A stretch of DNA of 64,000 nucleotides from an uncultured Gammaproteobacteria bacterium (GCA_913045175.1 CAJWQG010000013.1:1-64000); one strand, 5' to 3'; shown: positions 48,857 to 58,343, counted from the first letter of the stretch. Program-made: numbers and translations. The notes: a model not told the origin generated them from the sequence alone.

Positions 48857-49618
48857 ATGTGGCTTGGTGTCGTATCGCTGTTTCCGGAGATGTTCAGGGC
48901 AGTTACCGACTTTGGAATTACCGGTCGAGCATTCGATCGGGGTTTGGTTGAGCTGGATTATTTTAATCCGCGAGACTTTACAACAGACAGGCACCGGACG
49001 GTGGACGATAAGCCATACGGCGGCGGTCCTGGAATGTTGATGAAGGTTCAGCCATTGCGAGACGCCATAAACGCAGCACGAGTTGCTGTTGAAGATCGAG
49101 GTGGCAGCGGTGGCAAGGTTATTTATTTGTCGCCTCAGGGTAAGCGACTTGATCAGCAGATGCTGAAAGATTTAGCCGAGGCCCAGACGCTGATTTTGGT
49201 CGCAGGACGCTACGAAGGTGTTGATGAGCGGCTGATTGAGCAGGAAGTAGATCTCGAATTGTCGATTGGCGATTACGTGATCAGCGGCGGGGAACTTGCC
49301 GCGATGGTACTGGTGGATGGACTTACCAGATTGTTGCCAGGTGTGGTTGGAGATGAAGAATCAATTGAGAGAGATTCTTTTTTCGACGGGTTGCTGGATT
49401 ATCCGCAATATACCCGCCCACCGGAGATTGAAAATTTTGCCGAGGATGGCAATGTACCGCCGGTTTTGTTGAGTGGTGATCATCAACAGATTGCCCGATG
49501 GAGAATGAAACAGGCGCTAGGTAGAACATATGAACGCCGTCCAGACTTGCTCGAAGAGAATGAGCTAGATGAAGAAAGTAAGAAATTGTTACAGGAATAC
49601 CTGGACGAACAGCCTTGA
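48857..49618 (+). CDS. trmD: tRNA (guanine-37-N1)-methyltransferase TrmD
   Basis: SPOUT-class enzyme that makes m1G37 and prevents frameshifting. The 253-aa product has [45 protein letters not shown] and [15 protein letters not shown], all family motifs. It starts 2 nt after rimM. Its last codons (Glu-Gln-Pro-stop) lie inside the first unit of the tandem repeat that follows. Confidence 0.97.
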   Translation: MWLGVVSLFPEMFRAVTDFGITGRAFDRGLVELDYFNPRDFTTDRHRTVDDKPYGGGPGMLMKVQPLRDAINAARVAVEDRGGSGGKVIYLSPQGKRLDQQMLKDLAEAQTLILVAGRYEGVDERLIEQEVDLELSIGDYVISGGELAAMVLVDGLTRLLPGVVGDEESIERDSFFDGLLDYPQYTRPPEIENFAEDGNVPPVLLSGDHQQIARWRMKQALGRTYERRPDLLEENELDEESKKLLQEYLDEQP

Positions 49619-49775
49619 GCTGAATGTAAACAGCCTTGAGTTGAATGAATGTAAACAGCCCTGAGCTGAATGAGTGTAAACAGCCTTGAGCGGGAACGAA
49701 CAAACAGCCCTGAGCTGAAATGAATAAACAGCCTTGAGCTGAATGAATGACAACAGCCTTTAGCTGAATAGATAA
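49608..49775 (+). repeat. Seven tandem 24-25-bp repeats between trmD and rplS
   Basis: Units start at 49608, 49629, 49654, 49679, 49703, 49727 and 49752, each opening with AACAGCCTTGAGCTGAATGA or a close variant. The first includes the trmD stop. Each unit holds CAGC-CTTGA-GCTG, a small inverted repeat. Units abut with no unique spacers, so it is not a CRISPR array. Minus-strand open frames across it are a by-product of the period and are not genes. Confidence 0.92.
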
Positions 49776-49790
49776 CAAAAGGGATACAAG

Positions 49791-50183
49791 ATGAGCAAGA
49801 ACGATACAAAGATGGTTGATTGGTCAAAGGGCGGTCGAAAGAGCAAGGCCGTAGCTTTGGTTGAATCTGCGCAGCTTAAATCCGATGTGCCGGAATTCGG
49901 TTCTGGCGATACGGTTATTGTTCAGGTACGTGTCCGGGAAGGAAATCGCGAACGACTTCAGGCTTTTGAAGGCGTAGTGATTGGTAAGCGGAACCGTGGT
50001 CTTAATTCAGCTTTCACCGTAAGAAAAGAATCCCATGGTGTTGGTGTCGAGCGGTCGTTCCAGACCCACAGTCCCCTCATCGATAGCATCACGGTGAAGC
50101 GACGTGGCGATGTTCGTCAGGCGAAGCTTTACTATCTGCGTGAGCTGAGTGGTCGTAAGGCGCGTATTCGCGAGAAGCTTTAG
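49791..50183 (+). CDS. rplS: 50S ribosomal protein L19
   Basis: The core from residue about 32 ([53 protein letters not shown]) is typical L19. At 130 aa it is about 15 residues longer than E. coli L19 because of a hydrophilic basic N-terminal extension ([20 protein letters not shown]). ATG 49791 has AAAGGGATACAAG before it. An internal ATG would shorten the extension by 7 residues only. Confidence 0.95.
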   Translation: MSKNDTKMVDWSKGGRKSKAVALVESAQLKSDVPEFGSGDTVIVQVRVREGNRERLQAFEGVVIGKRNRGLNSAFTVRKESHGVGVERSFQTHSPLIDSITVKRRGDVRQAKLYYLRELSGRKARIREKL

Positions 50184-50235
50184 ATTTTCAGCACTGAGTG
50201 CTGAGCGAGACGCCACTCGTTCGTTTTAAGTAGAT

Positions 50236-50308
50236 CATCGCGAGCACGGCCGTAGCGAAGCGTAAGGCTTCACAGCGGTGCGTAGAAACATACACCGAAT
50301 GCCTTTCC
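50236..50308 (-). repeat. Truncated copy of the 112-bp palindromic element
   Basis: ACAGCGGTGCGTA followed by the 24-bp arm at 50285-50308 (GAAACATACACCGAATGCCT to CTTTCC) matches one end of copies B and E. The other arm and most of the core are missing. The flank ATCGCGAG to GTAAGGCTTC resembles the fragment at 5689-5742. Confidence 0.65.
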
Positions 50309-50336
50309 TCTCTTTCCAACCACTGCGGCCTGGCTT

Positions 50337-51242
50337 TCACCCACGTGGGTGGTGGGTTTGATGCAACTCCTTCATCCTATGCTGTGCAATGTGCGTATAG
50401 ATCTGGGTTGTGGAGAGGTCGCTGTGACCAAGAAGCAATTGCACGACTCGAAGGTCAGCCCCATGGTTCAGCAGATGCGTAGCGAACGCATGACGCAGGG
50501 TGTGTGGGGAAATTTTTTTGTTGATCTCAGCCGTTCGCGCGTGGGCCTTGATTCGGTACCAGAATGCCTGTCGTGTCATTGGCTCGCCGCGATTGCTTGG
50601 AAATACGGCATCCTGGTTAAGGTTTTTCTTGAGTAAGGTATCCCTGGAATCGTTGATGTAATTGGTGAGCCAGGTCATTGCTTCATCACCCATTGGCACG
50701 AGCCTTTCTTTCGATCCCTTGCCGACGATTCTTACCACGCCCTGTTTTAGGTTTATCTCGGTTAGCTTCAGATTAACGAGTTCACTAACGCGTAAGCCGC
50801 AGGCGTACAATACCTCGAGCATTGTGCGGTCTCTGTATCCGATCGAGGTTGACAGGTCAGGTGCCGCCAGGAGTTTCTCAACGTCCTGCTCTGTAAGCGA
50901 ATCTGGTAGGGGGCGGCCGAGTTTCGGATTGTCTACTCTCAAGGTGGGGTCTTCAGCGATTCGGTTTTCGCGAACAAGATAACGATAGAAGCTGCGTAAG
51001 CAGGATAGGGCGCGCGCGGTTGTGCGGGCTTTTACCCCTTCTCCCATTCTGTGAGATAGGTAGCCCAGGATTTCGTCCTTGCGTATTTCGTCGAGTTTTC
51101 TACCCTGGGTCTTGGCCCAATTAGCGAAGGTTGCGAGGTCCTGACGATAGGAGCTGAGGGTATTCTGACTCAGGCCTTTCTCCAGCCAGAGACTGTTGAG
51201 AAAGGTTTCGATTAGCGGTTGTTCAGAAGTTTCTTCTGACAA
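50337..51242 (-). CDS. xerD: Tyrosine recombinase XerD
   Basis: Chromosome dimer resolution at dif with XerC. The 301-aa product has an N-terminal SAM-like DNA-binding domain (SLWLEKGLSQNTLSSYRQDL) and the catalytic residues in ACGLRVSELVNL (Arg), HTLRHAFATHLL (His, Arg) and LGHSDLSTTQIYTHI (His, Tyr). Position next to dsbC identifies XerD, not XerC. It is divergent from dsbC. Confidence 0.94.
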   Translation of the reverse strand: MSEETSEQPLIETFLNSLWLEKGLSQNTLSSYRQDLATFANWAKTQGRKLDEIRKDEILGYLSHRMGEGVKARTTARALSCLRSFYRYLVRENRIAEDPTLRVDNPKLGRPLPDSLTEQDVEKLLAAPDLSTSIGYRDRTMLEVLYACGLRVSELVNLKLTEINLKQGVVRIVGKGSKERLVPMGDEAMTWLTNYINDSRDTLLKKNLNQDAVFPSNRGEPMTRQAFWYRIKAHARTAEINKKISPHTLRHAFATHLLNHGADLRVVQLLLGHSDLSTTQIYTHIAQHRMKELHQTHHPRG

Positions 51243-51376
51243 TGGTGAAGGTTTTAGTTGAGTTCGGAAACTACCTTACTGCATCCATAGGATCGTTTCG
51301 AGAAATTGGTAAGGAATCTCTCTACTGTTAACGAGGTCTAAGGTATTATTGACTGCTTAACTCAAGAGATTCTGTT

Positions 51377-52123
51377 ATGAAAATTGCGATCAGCGCCTGT
51401 TTATTGCTGTTGAATGTCGTTATTAACGCAGCGGTTGCCATTGAACCGGATGAACTGCGCGCGAAATTAGCGAAAGCGGCGCCTACGCTCAGGATAGATG
51501 CGATTGCCGATAGTGTTCTTGAAGGGTTTTATCAGGTGCGCCTCGCCGATGGGTCCATGCTGCAGGTTACGGCCGATGGCGAACACTTTGTGTATGGCGA
51601 TTTGTATGCGCTGCGGGACGACGAGATCTACAATTTCACGGAAGGGGACCGCAAAAAGGCCCGAATAGAGTTGCTCGATAGTATCGACGAGTCAGATATG
51701 ATTGTCTTTGCGCCACCCGGGGGAGACACAAAGGCGACGGTCACCGTTTTTACGGACATCGATTGCGGATATTGTCGAAAGCTTCATAGCGAAGTTCCCG
51801 AACTGAATAGCAAAGGAATTGCCGTGCGCTACATGGCCTATCCGAGCAGTGGTATTTTCAATCGTGGTACCCAGGATCACACGGCTTCCTTTAAGAAGCT
51901 GATGTCGTCATGGTGTGCAGAGAATCCGCAACTTGCGCTCACTCTGGCGAAGACGGGAACCAAGATTGAAGAGATTGAATGCGAGAATCCCGTGGCCAGG
52001 CATTATTCAATTGGCAGGCAACTGAAGGTTATCGGTACACCTGCGTTGGTGTTTGACGATGGTACGATGGATGTTGGTTACAGGAATGCGGAGGGACTGG
52101 CGTCGGAACTGGGGATTAACTAG
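51377..52123 (+). CDS. dsbC: Thiol:disulfide interchange protein DsbC
   Basis: Periplasmic disulfide isomerase. The 248-aa product has a signal peptide (about residues 1-21), an N-terminal dimerisation domain (DSVLEGFYQVRLADG) and a thioredoxin fold with CGYC in FTDIDCGYCRKLH and the cis-proline loop GTPALVFDDG. Its TAG stop lies in the CTAG end of the repeat element that follows. Confidence 0.95.
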   Translation: MKIAISACLLLLNVVINAAVAIEPDELRAKLAKAAPTLRIDAIADSVLEGFYQVRLADGSMLQVTADGEHFVYGDLYALRDDEIYNFTEGDRKKARIELLDSIDESDMIVFAPPGGDTKATVTVFTDIDCGYCRKLHSEVPELNSKGIAVRYMAYPSSGIFNRGTQDHTASFKKLMSSWCAENPQLALTLAKTGTKIEEIECENPVARHYSIGRQLKVIGTPALVFDDGTMDVGYRNAEGLASELGIN

Positions 52124-52211
52124 TTTCTGGCCTGAAGGCCTTATCTTTGTGTAAACGATACGACATTCGAAAGGAAACGGTTAAGAAAAAAATTGCTTGC
52201 AAAGAAACTAG
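52120..52211 (-). repeat. MITE-like element with CTAGTTTCT/AGAAACTAG ends, copy 2
   Basis: A 92-bp segment bounded by CTAGTTTCT (52120-52128) and AGAAACTAG (52203-52211). Read on the minus strand it matches copy 1 at 22605-22698 over the first half (for example CTAGTTTCTTTGCAAGCAAT against CTAGTTTCTTTGCAGGAAAT) and at the last 11 bp. The left end supplies the dsbC stop codon. The copies lie in opposite orientations. Confidence 0.75.
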
Positions 52212-52267
52212 ACGCGCGGTGTTGAGTTTCGGGACAAGAATAAACTAACTCGGCATAAACTAAAGCA

Positions 52268-53458
52268 ATGGAAGAAGATTTCCCGCGAATAAAGCGGCTG
52301 CCCCCCTATATATTTAGCATCACCGATAGTTTGAAGCGTGAGGCTCGCGCCCGCGGTGAGGATATTGTTGATTTTGGGATGGGTAATCCGGACCAGGCAA
52401 CGCCTCAGCATGTCGTCGACAAGCTGATTGAGACGGTTCAGCGTGGTGATACACATCGCTACTCTCAATCGAAGGGTATTCCGCGTCTTAGGCGCGCGAT
52501 CTGCGATTGGTATAAAAAGAATTTTGATGTCGACCTGGACCCGGAAGATGAGGCGATAGTTACCCTGGGTTCGAAAGAAGGGATAGCACATCTCGCGATG
52601 GCCATTCTCGGTCCTGGTGATGCCGTATTGGTGCCTAATCCTTCCTATCCGATACATCCCTATGGTTTCGTCATTGCCGATGCTGATGTGCGGCATGTAC
52701 CGCTCACTGAAGATATTGATTTCTTTTCAGAGCTTGAATCTGCGATCACGAACACCTGGCCCAAGCCAAAAGTGCTGATGATTAATTTCCCGGGGAATCC
52801 CACAACCCAGTGCGTAGATCTTGAGTTTTTTGAGAAGGTCATCAAGATAGCCAAGGAACATCAAATCTGGGTAATTCAGGATCTTGCCTATGCAGACCTA
52901 GTCTTTGATGGTTATGAAGTGCCGTCAATTCTGCAGGTGCCAGGAGCGAAAGATGTAGCGGTGGAGTTTTTCTCCATGTCCAAGAGTTACAACATGCCCG
53001 GATGGCGAGTGGGCTTTTGCGTAGGTAACAAAACGCTGGTCGGTGCCCTTGGTAGGATCAAGTCGTACCTGGACTACGGCATGTTTACTCCCATTCAGGT
53101 TGCGGCGATTGCCGCGCTTGAGGGTGACCAAAGCTGTGTAGAAGAGATTCGGCAGATGTATAAGAGCCGCCGAGATGTCTTATGTGATGGTCTAAATTCC
53201 ATTGGCTGGGAAGTAACGCCTCCCAAGGCCACCATGTTTGTATGGGCCAAGATACCCCCGGCCTTTCAGAACATGGGTTCCCTGGAGTTCACCAAGCTTG
53301 TGTTGCAGGAAGCCAAAGTTGCGGTTTCTCCCGGTGTTGGTTTCGGCCAGTATGGTGATGATCATGTGCGATTCGCGTTAATAGAAAACGAACATAGAAC
53401 CCGACAGGCTATACGAGGCCTTCGTCGGATGTTCAAAAATGCAGGAGAAAGTAAATAA
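52268..53458 (+). CDS. alaC: Alanine transaminase AlaC (PLP aminotransferase)
   Basis: The 396-aa product is a class I/II aminotransferase of the AlaC (YfdZ) type: [18 protein letters not shown]-terminus, [20 protein letters not shown] and the PLP lysine in [16 protein letters not shown]. It links alanine and glutamate pools. Its stop overlaps the hom start (TAATG), so the two are co-translated. ATG 52268 lacks a strong Shine-Dalgarno. Confidence 0.9.
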   Translation: MEEDFPRIKRLPPYIFSITDSLKREARARGEDIVDFGMGNPDQATPQHVVDKLIETVQRGDTHRYSQSKGIPRLRRAICDWYKKNFDVDLDPEDEAIVTLGSKEGIAHLAMAILGPGDAVLVPNPSYPIHPYGFVIADADVRHVPLTEDIDFFSELESAITNTWPKPKVLMINFPGNPTTQCVDLEFFEKVIKIAKEHQIWVIQDLAYADLVFDGYEVPSILQVPGAKDVAVEFFSMSKSYNMPGWRVGFCVGNKTLVGALGRIKSYLDYGMFTPIQVAAIAALEGDQSCVEEIRQMYKSRRDVLCDGLNSIGWEVTPPKATMFVWAKIPPAFQNMGSLEFTKLVLQEAKVAVSPGVGFGQYGDDHVRFALIENEHRTRQAIRGLRRMFKNAGESK

Positions 53459-54744
53459 TGCAAATTGGCATCTGCGGCTTGGGCACAGTTGGTTCTGGTG
53501 CGTTTAATCTTATCTCCGGGAATGGCCAGGAGATGAAGCGTCGTATTGGACGGGAATTGACCATTGCTCAAGTGGGCTGTCGTCGGGATCACCCTGATTG
53601 CGATCTATCGTCAACCAATGTGACCCGGGATATTTTCGATGTTGTTAAGAATCCTGAAGTAGACATTGTGCTTGAACTTATTGGCGGAACCGACGATGCG
53701 CTTAAGTTGGTGATGGAAGCAATCAGCAATAAAAAGCATGTTGTGACGGCTAACAAGGCGCTAATTGCAGAGCATGGAGACGAAATTTTTGGCGCGGCGT
53801 CAAAACGGGGGGTTCAGGTCAGATTTGAAGCTGCGATCGCTGGTGGAATACCCATTGTAAAGGCGATTAGAGAGGGCCTCGCTGCAAATAGAGTCGAATG
53901 GGTGGCGGGAATTATTAACGGTACTTCAAACTACATCCTTACAGAAATGTCCGAGCCCGGCAGGAATCTTGCTTTTGCCGATGTTTTGAAAGATGCACAG
54001 GACCTGGGCTATGCAGAGGCGGACCCGACTTTTGATGTGGAAGGAATAGATGCGGCACATAAGCTAACGATTCTTTCATCTATCGCGTTCGGTGTTCCAT
54101 TACGATTCGATGCGATCTATACGGAAGGTATTTCGGGAATCACGTCGGAAGACATTGGCTATGCCAGAGAACTAGGCTATACCATCAGACATCTTGGCGT
54201 TACCCGAAACCTTGAAGACTCGGTCGAACTCAGAGTTCACCCTTGTTTGGTCGCTAACAGTCACATGCTGGCGCAGGTAAACGGCGTGATGAATGCCGTC
54301 ATGGTCGGTAGTGATGCTGCAGGTGCGACTATGTATTACGGTGCGGGGGCGGGATCTGGTCCTACTGCGTCCGCAGTTTTGGGAGATGTCATCGATATCG
54401 TGCGTACCGACGGCGTTCACTCGGTCGCTAATCTTGGTTTTATGCCTGAAACCCTCGAACCAAAACGTGTCATGGAAATTCAGGAGTTTGAAGGTAGTGC
54501 CTACTTGCGTTTGGTCGTTTCCGACGAGCCTGGTGTAATGGCGCGGATCTCCACAATCCTGGGTCAGTATAAGATTAGCATTGAAGCGCTTATCCAAAAG
54601 GACGCGCGTGGTGGTGATGCACATGTGGTTATTATTACCAATTCGGTTCTTGAGAAATCTTTGAATGATGCGATGCAGGAACTTGCAGGTCTTGATGAAA
54701 CGAAAGGTGATATCGCAAGAATCAGAGTTGCTGATTTTTCGTAA
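53458..54744 (+). CDS. hom: Homoserine dehydrogenase
   Basis: NADPH-dependent reduction of aspartate semialdehyde to homoserine. The 428-aa protein has an NAD-binding Rossmann fold at the N-terminus (GICGLGTVGSGAF), catalytic-domain motifs AIAGGIPIVKAIREGL and GIINGTSNYILTEM, and a C-terminal ACT domain (LRLVVSDEPGVMARISTILG) for feedback control. thrC, which follows hom in many relatives, is absent; recJ starts 3 nt after the stop. Confidence 0.96.
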   Translation: MQIGICGLGTVGSGAFNLISGNGQEMKRRIGRELTIAQVGCRRDHPDCDLSSTNVTRDIFDVVKNPEVDIVLELIGGTDDALKLVMEAISNKKHVVTANKALIAEHGDEIFGAASKRGVQVRFEAAIAGGIPIVKAIREGLAANRVEWVAGIINGTSNYILTEMSEPGRNLAFADVLKDAQDLGYAEADPTFDVEGIDAAHKLTILSSIAFGVPLRFDAIYTEGISGITSEDIGYARELGYTIRHLGVTRNLEDSVELRVHPCLVANSHMLAQVNGVMNAVMVGSDAAGATMYYGAGAGSGPTASAVLGDVIDIVRTDGVHSVANLGFMPETLEPKRVMEIQEFEGSAYLRLVVSDEPGVMARISTILGQYKISIEALIQKDARGGDAHVVIITNSVLEKSLNDAMQELAGLDETKGDIARIRVADFS

Positions 54745-54747
54745 GAA

Positions 54748-56454
54748 ATGCCAAGGACGCTGATCCGCCGACCTACGACTCAGATCGCCGATTCTGAATC
54801 TTTAACCCCCTTACTCCATCGTTTGTTCTCCGGTCGCGGAATTACCAGCGCCGTGGAACTGCAACATGATCTAGGTGAGCTGTTACCGCCGGATACGATG
54901 CTGGGGCTCGAAGATGCTGCAATTCGTTTGGCGAGCGCTATCCAGGACGTAAGACAGATACTTATCGTTGGTGACTACGATGCAGATGGTGCTACGAGCT
55001 CTGCACTGATGGTAAGCGCGTTGCGCGCGATGGGCGGTAGCAAGGTCGAGTATCTGGTCCCTAATAGATTCGATTATGGTTACGGACTGACTCCTGAAAT
55101 CGTGGATCTCGCCCGAGAATTCAGCCCCGAAATTATCGTAACGGTCGACAACGGTATCTCCAGTGTGGCAGGTGTCGATGAAGCCAACCGTTACGGCATT
55201 GATGTGCTGATTACTGATCATCATTTGCCAGGTGAGGAAGTACCGGCAGCGGCCGCCATTGTGAATCCAAATCAAACCGGGTGTGGGTTTGCCAGCAAGA
55301 ATCTGGCGGGTGTTGGTGTCGCATTCTATTTGCTTTCCGGGGTGCGGCGACAGCTGCGGGCTGATGGATGGTTTGATGACAGGCCAATACCCCGATTGTC
55401 TGATTACCTGGACCTGGTTGCTCTGGGTACGATCGCCGATGTGGTACCGCTGGACAGGAACAATCGAATTCTGGTGAACGAAGGAATACGACGAATAAGG
55501 GCAGGACGAGCCCGTCCGGGTATCAATGCACTATTACATTATGCGGGCGCAGATTTTCGCAATGTGACTGCCCGAGACCTGGCTTTCGGTGTTGGTCCCC
55601 GGTTGAATGCAGCGGGACGATTGCAGGATATGTCTTTGGGCATTGAATGTCTGCTTTCAGGTGAAGATAGCGCTGATGAATTTGCGAACGCATTAAACGA
55701 TATCAACAGTGATCGAAAAGAGATCGAGAACGAGATGAAAGAACAGGCGGAGACGGCGCTTAGTTCTATCCCCGTTACAGAATCCCTCGTCGGAATTTGC
55801 TTGTACCATCGCGAGTGGCATCAGGGTGTGGTGGGCATTGTTGCCTCGCGCATTAAGGACAAAGCGCATCGTCCGGTTATCGCTTTTGCCAGGACCTCTG
55901 AAACCGAGCTAAAGGGATCCGCAAGATCGATTCGCGGTTTCCATATTCGCGACGCCCTTGATGCGATCGCCACGCGTAACCCGGGACTCGTCACCAAGTT
56001 TGGCGGACACGCCATGGCAGCGGGCTTAAGCCTTGATTACGACAACTATAAAAAGTTTGCGGAAGAGTTCGATATTGAGGCGAAGCGCTGGCTGAGCGAG
56101 GAAGATCTCGAGAATACGCTGGTAAGCGATGGTGAACTGGAAGATATCACCATGGCCGTAACGCAAACCGTCACCGATGCTGCACCCTGGGGTCAGGGTT
56201 TCCCGGAGCCGGTCTTCGATGGTCGTTTCGAGGTCATTGAGCAGCGCATTGTTGGTGAGCGCCATCTAAAATTAAAGGTTCGCCCACTCCACAGTCAGCA
56301 GATACTGGAAGCCATTGCCTTCAACCATCCGTTCCTGCTAGAACGCCGCGAACTTCGGCTCGCCTATCGTCTTGATATCAACCGCTACCGAGGCCGTGAG
56401 TCAGTGCAACTTATCATCGAAGAGACCGATGTGAGTGAACCTAAGCCAGGATAA
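54748..56454 (+). CDS. recJ: Single-stranded-DNA exonuclease RecJ
   Basis: 5'-3' exonuclease of the RecF pathway and mismatch repair. The 568-aa product has the DHH motifs VGDYDADGATSSALMV, TVDNGI and ITDHHLPG, a DHHA1 domain with GGHAMAAGLSL, and the C-terminal OB-fold. Confidence 0.95.
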   Translation: MPRTLIRRPTTQIADSESLTPLLHRLFSGRGITSAVELQHDLGELLPPDTMLGLEDAAIRLASAIQDVRQILIVGDYDADGATSSALMVSALRAMGGSKVEYLVPNRFDYGYGLTPEIVDLAREFSPEIIVTVDNGISSVAGVDEANRYGIDVLITDHHLPGEEVPAAAAIVNPNQTGCGFASKNLAGVGVAFYLLSGVRRQLRADGWFDDRPIPRLSDYLDLVALGTIADVVPLDRNNRILVNEGIRRIRAGRARPGINALLHYAGADFRNVTARDLAFGVGPRLNAAGRLQDMSLGIECLLSGEDSADEFANALNDINSDRKEIENEMKEQAETALSSIPVTESLVGICLYHREWHQGVVGIVASRIKDKAHRPVIAFARTSETELKGSARSIRGFHIRDALDAIATRNPGLVTKFGGHAMAAGLSLDYDNYKKFAEEFDIEAKRWLSEEDLENTLVSDGELEDITMAVTQTVTDAAPWGQGFPEPVFDGRFEVIEQRIVGERHLKLKVRPLHSQQILEAIAFNHPFLLERRELRLAYRLDINRYRGRESVQLIIEETDVSEPKPG

Positions 56455-56496
56455 CCCAAAACTTTCTTTCCCGAATGTCGCGCTTTCTTTTGGGGG

Positions 56497-56622
56497 TAAA
56501 GGTGGTGGGGTACATGTTTCTCCGTACCGCTACGAGACTAGGCGTCCCCACACATCCCTGTGCGCTACACTTCGGCATCCCTGCCGAAGAGTTACTCCGA
56601 AACATGCACCCGATACCTTTAC
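56497..56622 (+). repeat. 112-bp palindromic element, copy D (126 bp)
   Basis: Arms at 56497-56520 and 56599-56622 are imperfect inverted repeats. The core matches copy A (TCCGTACCGCTACGAG and the hairpin CTTCGGCATCCCTGCCGAAG) but carries about 14 extra bp (ACTAGGCGTCCCC) in the first half. The tail AGATCAGTTCCATTTG follows. Confidence 0.85.
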
Positions 56623-56807
56623 AGATCAGTTCCATTTGATCGATCGGTCAGGTGACCGGTAGTTCCCGCTAGATCTCGCCTTCTCTCAACATTTTATGTG
56701 TGAGTCGAAATCCGGATTCTAATTCACGATAGTTACAAGGACTGAGGTGGATTGCAGATCGTTAAGGGTCCCGCGGTTCTGAATAACCGTACACCCTGAG
56801 CCCGCAG

Positions 56808-56904
56808 GGAAGGATAAGGCTTCGGAGTACATCTTCGGCAGGGATGCCGAAGTTAAGCATACATGGAAGTATTCACAGCGGTACGGAGAAGCCTTACCCT
56901 TTCC
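56808..56904 (-). repeat. Palindromic element, copy E (97 bp)
   Basis: Shorter arms of about 16 bp (56808-56823 and 56888-56904) enclose a 64-bp core closely like copy B, with hairpin CTTCGGCA-GGGA-TGCCGAAG. It is inverted relative to copy D, 185 bp away. Sequence between D and E (56623-56807) shows no gene. Confidence 0.85.
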
Positions 56905-56988
56905 TTAGGGCGGCGGGCTCGTGATGACTATCCGGTCGCTGTACCCGATACCTTTCCATTCTCAAAAGATTCTACTGTTTGAGCTAGA

Positions 56989-58212
56989 TTACGTAATATC
57001 GCGACCCTTTTTGGCGGCAATCTTCATTCTGAGCGCGTTGAGTTTGATAAACCCAGCTGCATCCGACTGATCGTAGGCGCCAGCGTCATCTTCGAAGGTA
57101 ACGATGTGATCATCATAGAGGCTATCGCTTTCTGATTCTCTGCCAACCACAATGACATTGCCCTTGTAGAGCTTGAGCATCACCTTGCCATTAACATAGG
57201 CCTGCGATTCATCAATGAGCGCCTGCAGCGCCTTTCGCTCTGGCGACCACCAGTAACCGTTGTATATGAGACTCGCGTAGCGCGGCATCAGCTCATCTTT
57301 AAGGTGCGCGAGTTCTCTATCTAGGGTGACGGACTCGACCGCGCGGTGGGCCTTTAACAAGATCGTGCCACCAGGTGTCTCGTAACACCCGCGTGCTTTC
57401 ATACCGACGTAGCGATTCTCTACGATATCGACACGGCCAATTCCGTTATCACCGCCAACCTTGTTGAGGTGCGCCAGCACTTCTGCGGGCGTCATCGCCT
57501 TACCATCGATCGCGACCACGTCACCATTTTTATAGCTCAGTTCTAAATAGGTCGGCTTATCAGGCGCAGCTTCCGGCGAGGTCGACCATAGCCACATAGA
57601 CTCTTCCGGTTCGGCGGCCGGATCTTCAAGAATTCCTCCCTCGTAGGAGATATGCAGCAGATTTGCGTCCATGGAGTAGGGAGACTTTTCACCTTCATGT
57701 TTTTGATCCACCTGAATTTGGTGCTTCTCACAAAACGCCATCAGTGATTTTCGTGAAGATAGGTCCCATTCACGCCACGGGGCGATTACCTGTACATCTG
57801 GCTTCAAGGCATATACACCAAGTTCAAACCTAACCTGATCATTACCCTTACCCGTCGCTCCATGCGCAACAGCCGGAGCATTCGTTTCGTTAGCAACATC
57901 GACCAGCCGTTTTGCAATCAGAGGGCGTGCGATAGAAGTACCAAGAAGGTATTCACCTTCATAGATCGTATTGCAGCGGAACATGGGGAAGACGAAATCA
58001 CGTACGAATTCCTCGCGAACATCATCGATGAAGATTTCCTTCACACCCATGCTCGCAGCCTTCACCCTTGCCGGTTCCAGTTCTTCACCCTGTCCTAGAT
58101 CCGCAGTGTAGGTAACAACTTCACAGTCATAGGTTTCCTGCAGCCACTTGAGAATCACCGAGGTGTCCAGACCGCCGGAGTAGGACAGTACAACTTTGTC
58201 TATATCAGCCAT
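56989..58212 (-). CDS. argG: Argininosuccinate synthase
   Basis: Joins citrulline and aspartate with ATP. ATG 58212 gives 407 aa and the normal N-terminus [20 protein letters not shown] with its PP-loop. Other motifs are [31 protein letters not shown] and [12 protein letters not shown] longer frame upstream crosses the pyrC promoter region and is rejected. It is the roughly 400-aa class, not the longer E. coli form. Confidence 0.96.
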   Translation of the reverse strand: MADIDKVVLSYSGGLDTSVILKWLQETYDCEVVTYTADLGQGEELEPARVKAASMGVKEIFIDDVREEFVRDFVFPMFRCNTIYEGEYLLGTSIARPLIAKRLVDVANETNAPAVAHGATGKGNDQVRFELGVYALKPDVQVIAPWREWDLSSRKSLMAFCEKHQIQVDQKHEGEKSPYSMDANLLHISYEGGILEDPAAEPEESMWLWSTSPEAAPDKPTYLELSYKNGDVVAIDGKAMTPAEVLAHLNKVGGDNGIGRVDIVENRYVGMKARGCYETPGGTILLKAHRAVESVTLDRELAHLKDELMPRYASLIYNGYWWSPERKALQALIDESQAYVNGKVMLKLYKGNVIVVGRESESDSLYDDHIVTFEDDAGAYDQSDAAGFIKLNALRMKIAAKKGRDIT

Positions 58213-58219
58213 TTTGTTT

Positions 58220-58250
58220 TTGACAGTGCGCGAAAAAAGAGCGCTATAGT
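58220..58250 (+). promoter_or_regulatory. Probable promoter of pyrC
   Basis: A consensus -35 box TTGACA (58220-58225) and TATAGT (58245-58250) are 19 nt apart, which is longer than optimal. A C-rich start region (ACCCCCTTCC) follows; in E. coli, pyrC is regulated by start-site choice at a C-rich start, so the same might apply. On the minus strand ACTATA could serve argG. Confidence 0.5.
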
Positions 58251-58343
58251 ACCCCCTTCCACCCCCGATTCGTAGTGTTGGCACCATGATGACCCCAAAG
58301 ATCATGCTACAATGCTCGCATTCGGATTCAGGTTTTCCCTCAA

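Noticed and set aside
49608-49775. Possible CRISPR array
   Set aside because: The 24-25-bp units abut directly and have no unique spacers; there are no cas genes.
49323-49827. Minus-strand frames with repeated QLKAV/SAQGC-like units
   Set aside because: They are produced by the tandem repeats between trmD and rplS and have no start signal or homology.
56808-56904. Resemblance of GCCGAAGTTAAGC in the palindromic element to 5S rRNA
   Set aside because: Only about ten bases agree; the helices and length of 5S rRNA are not present, and the match falls in the element's own hairpin.
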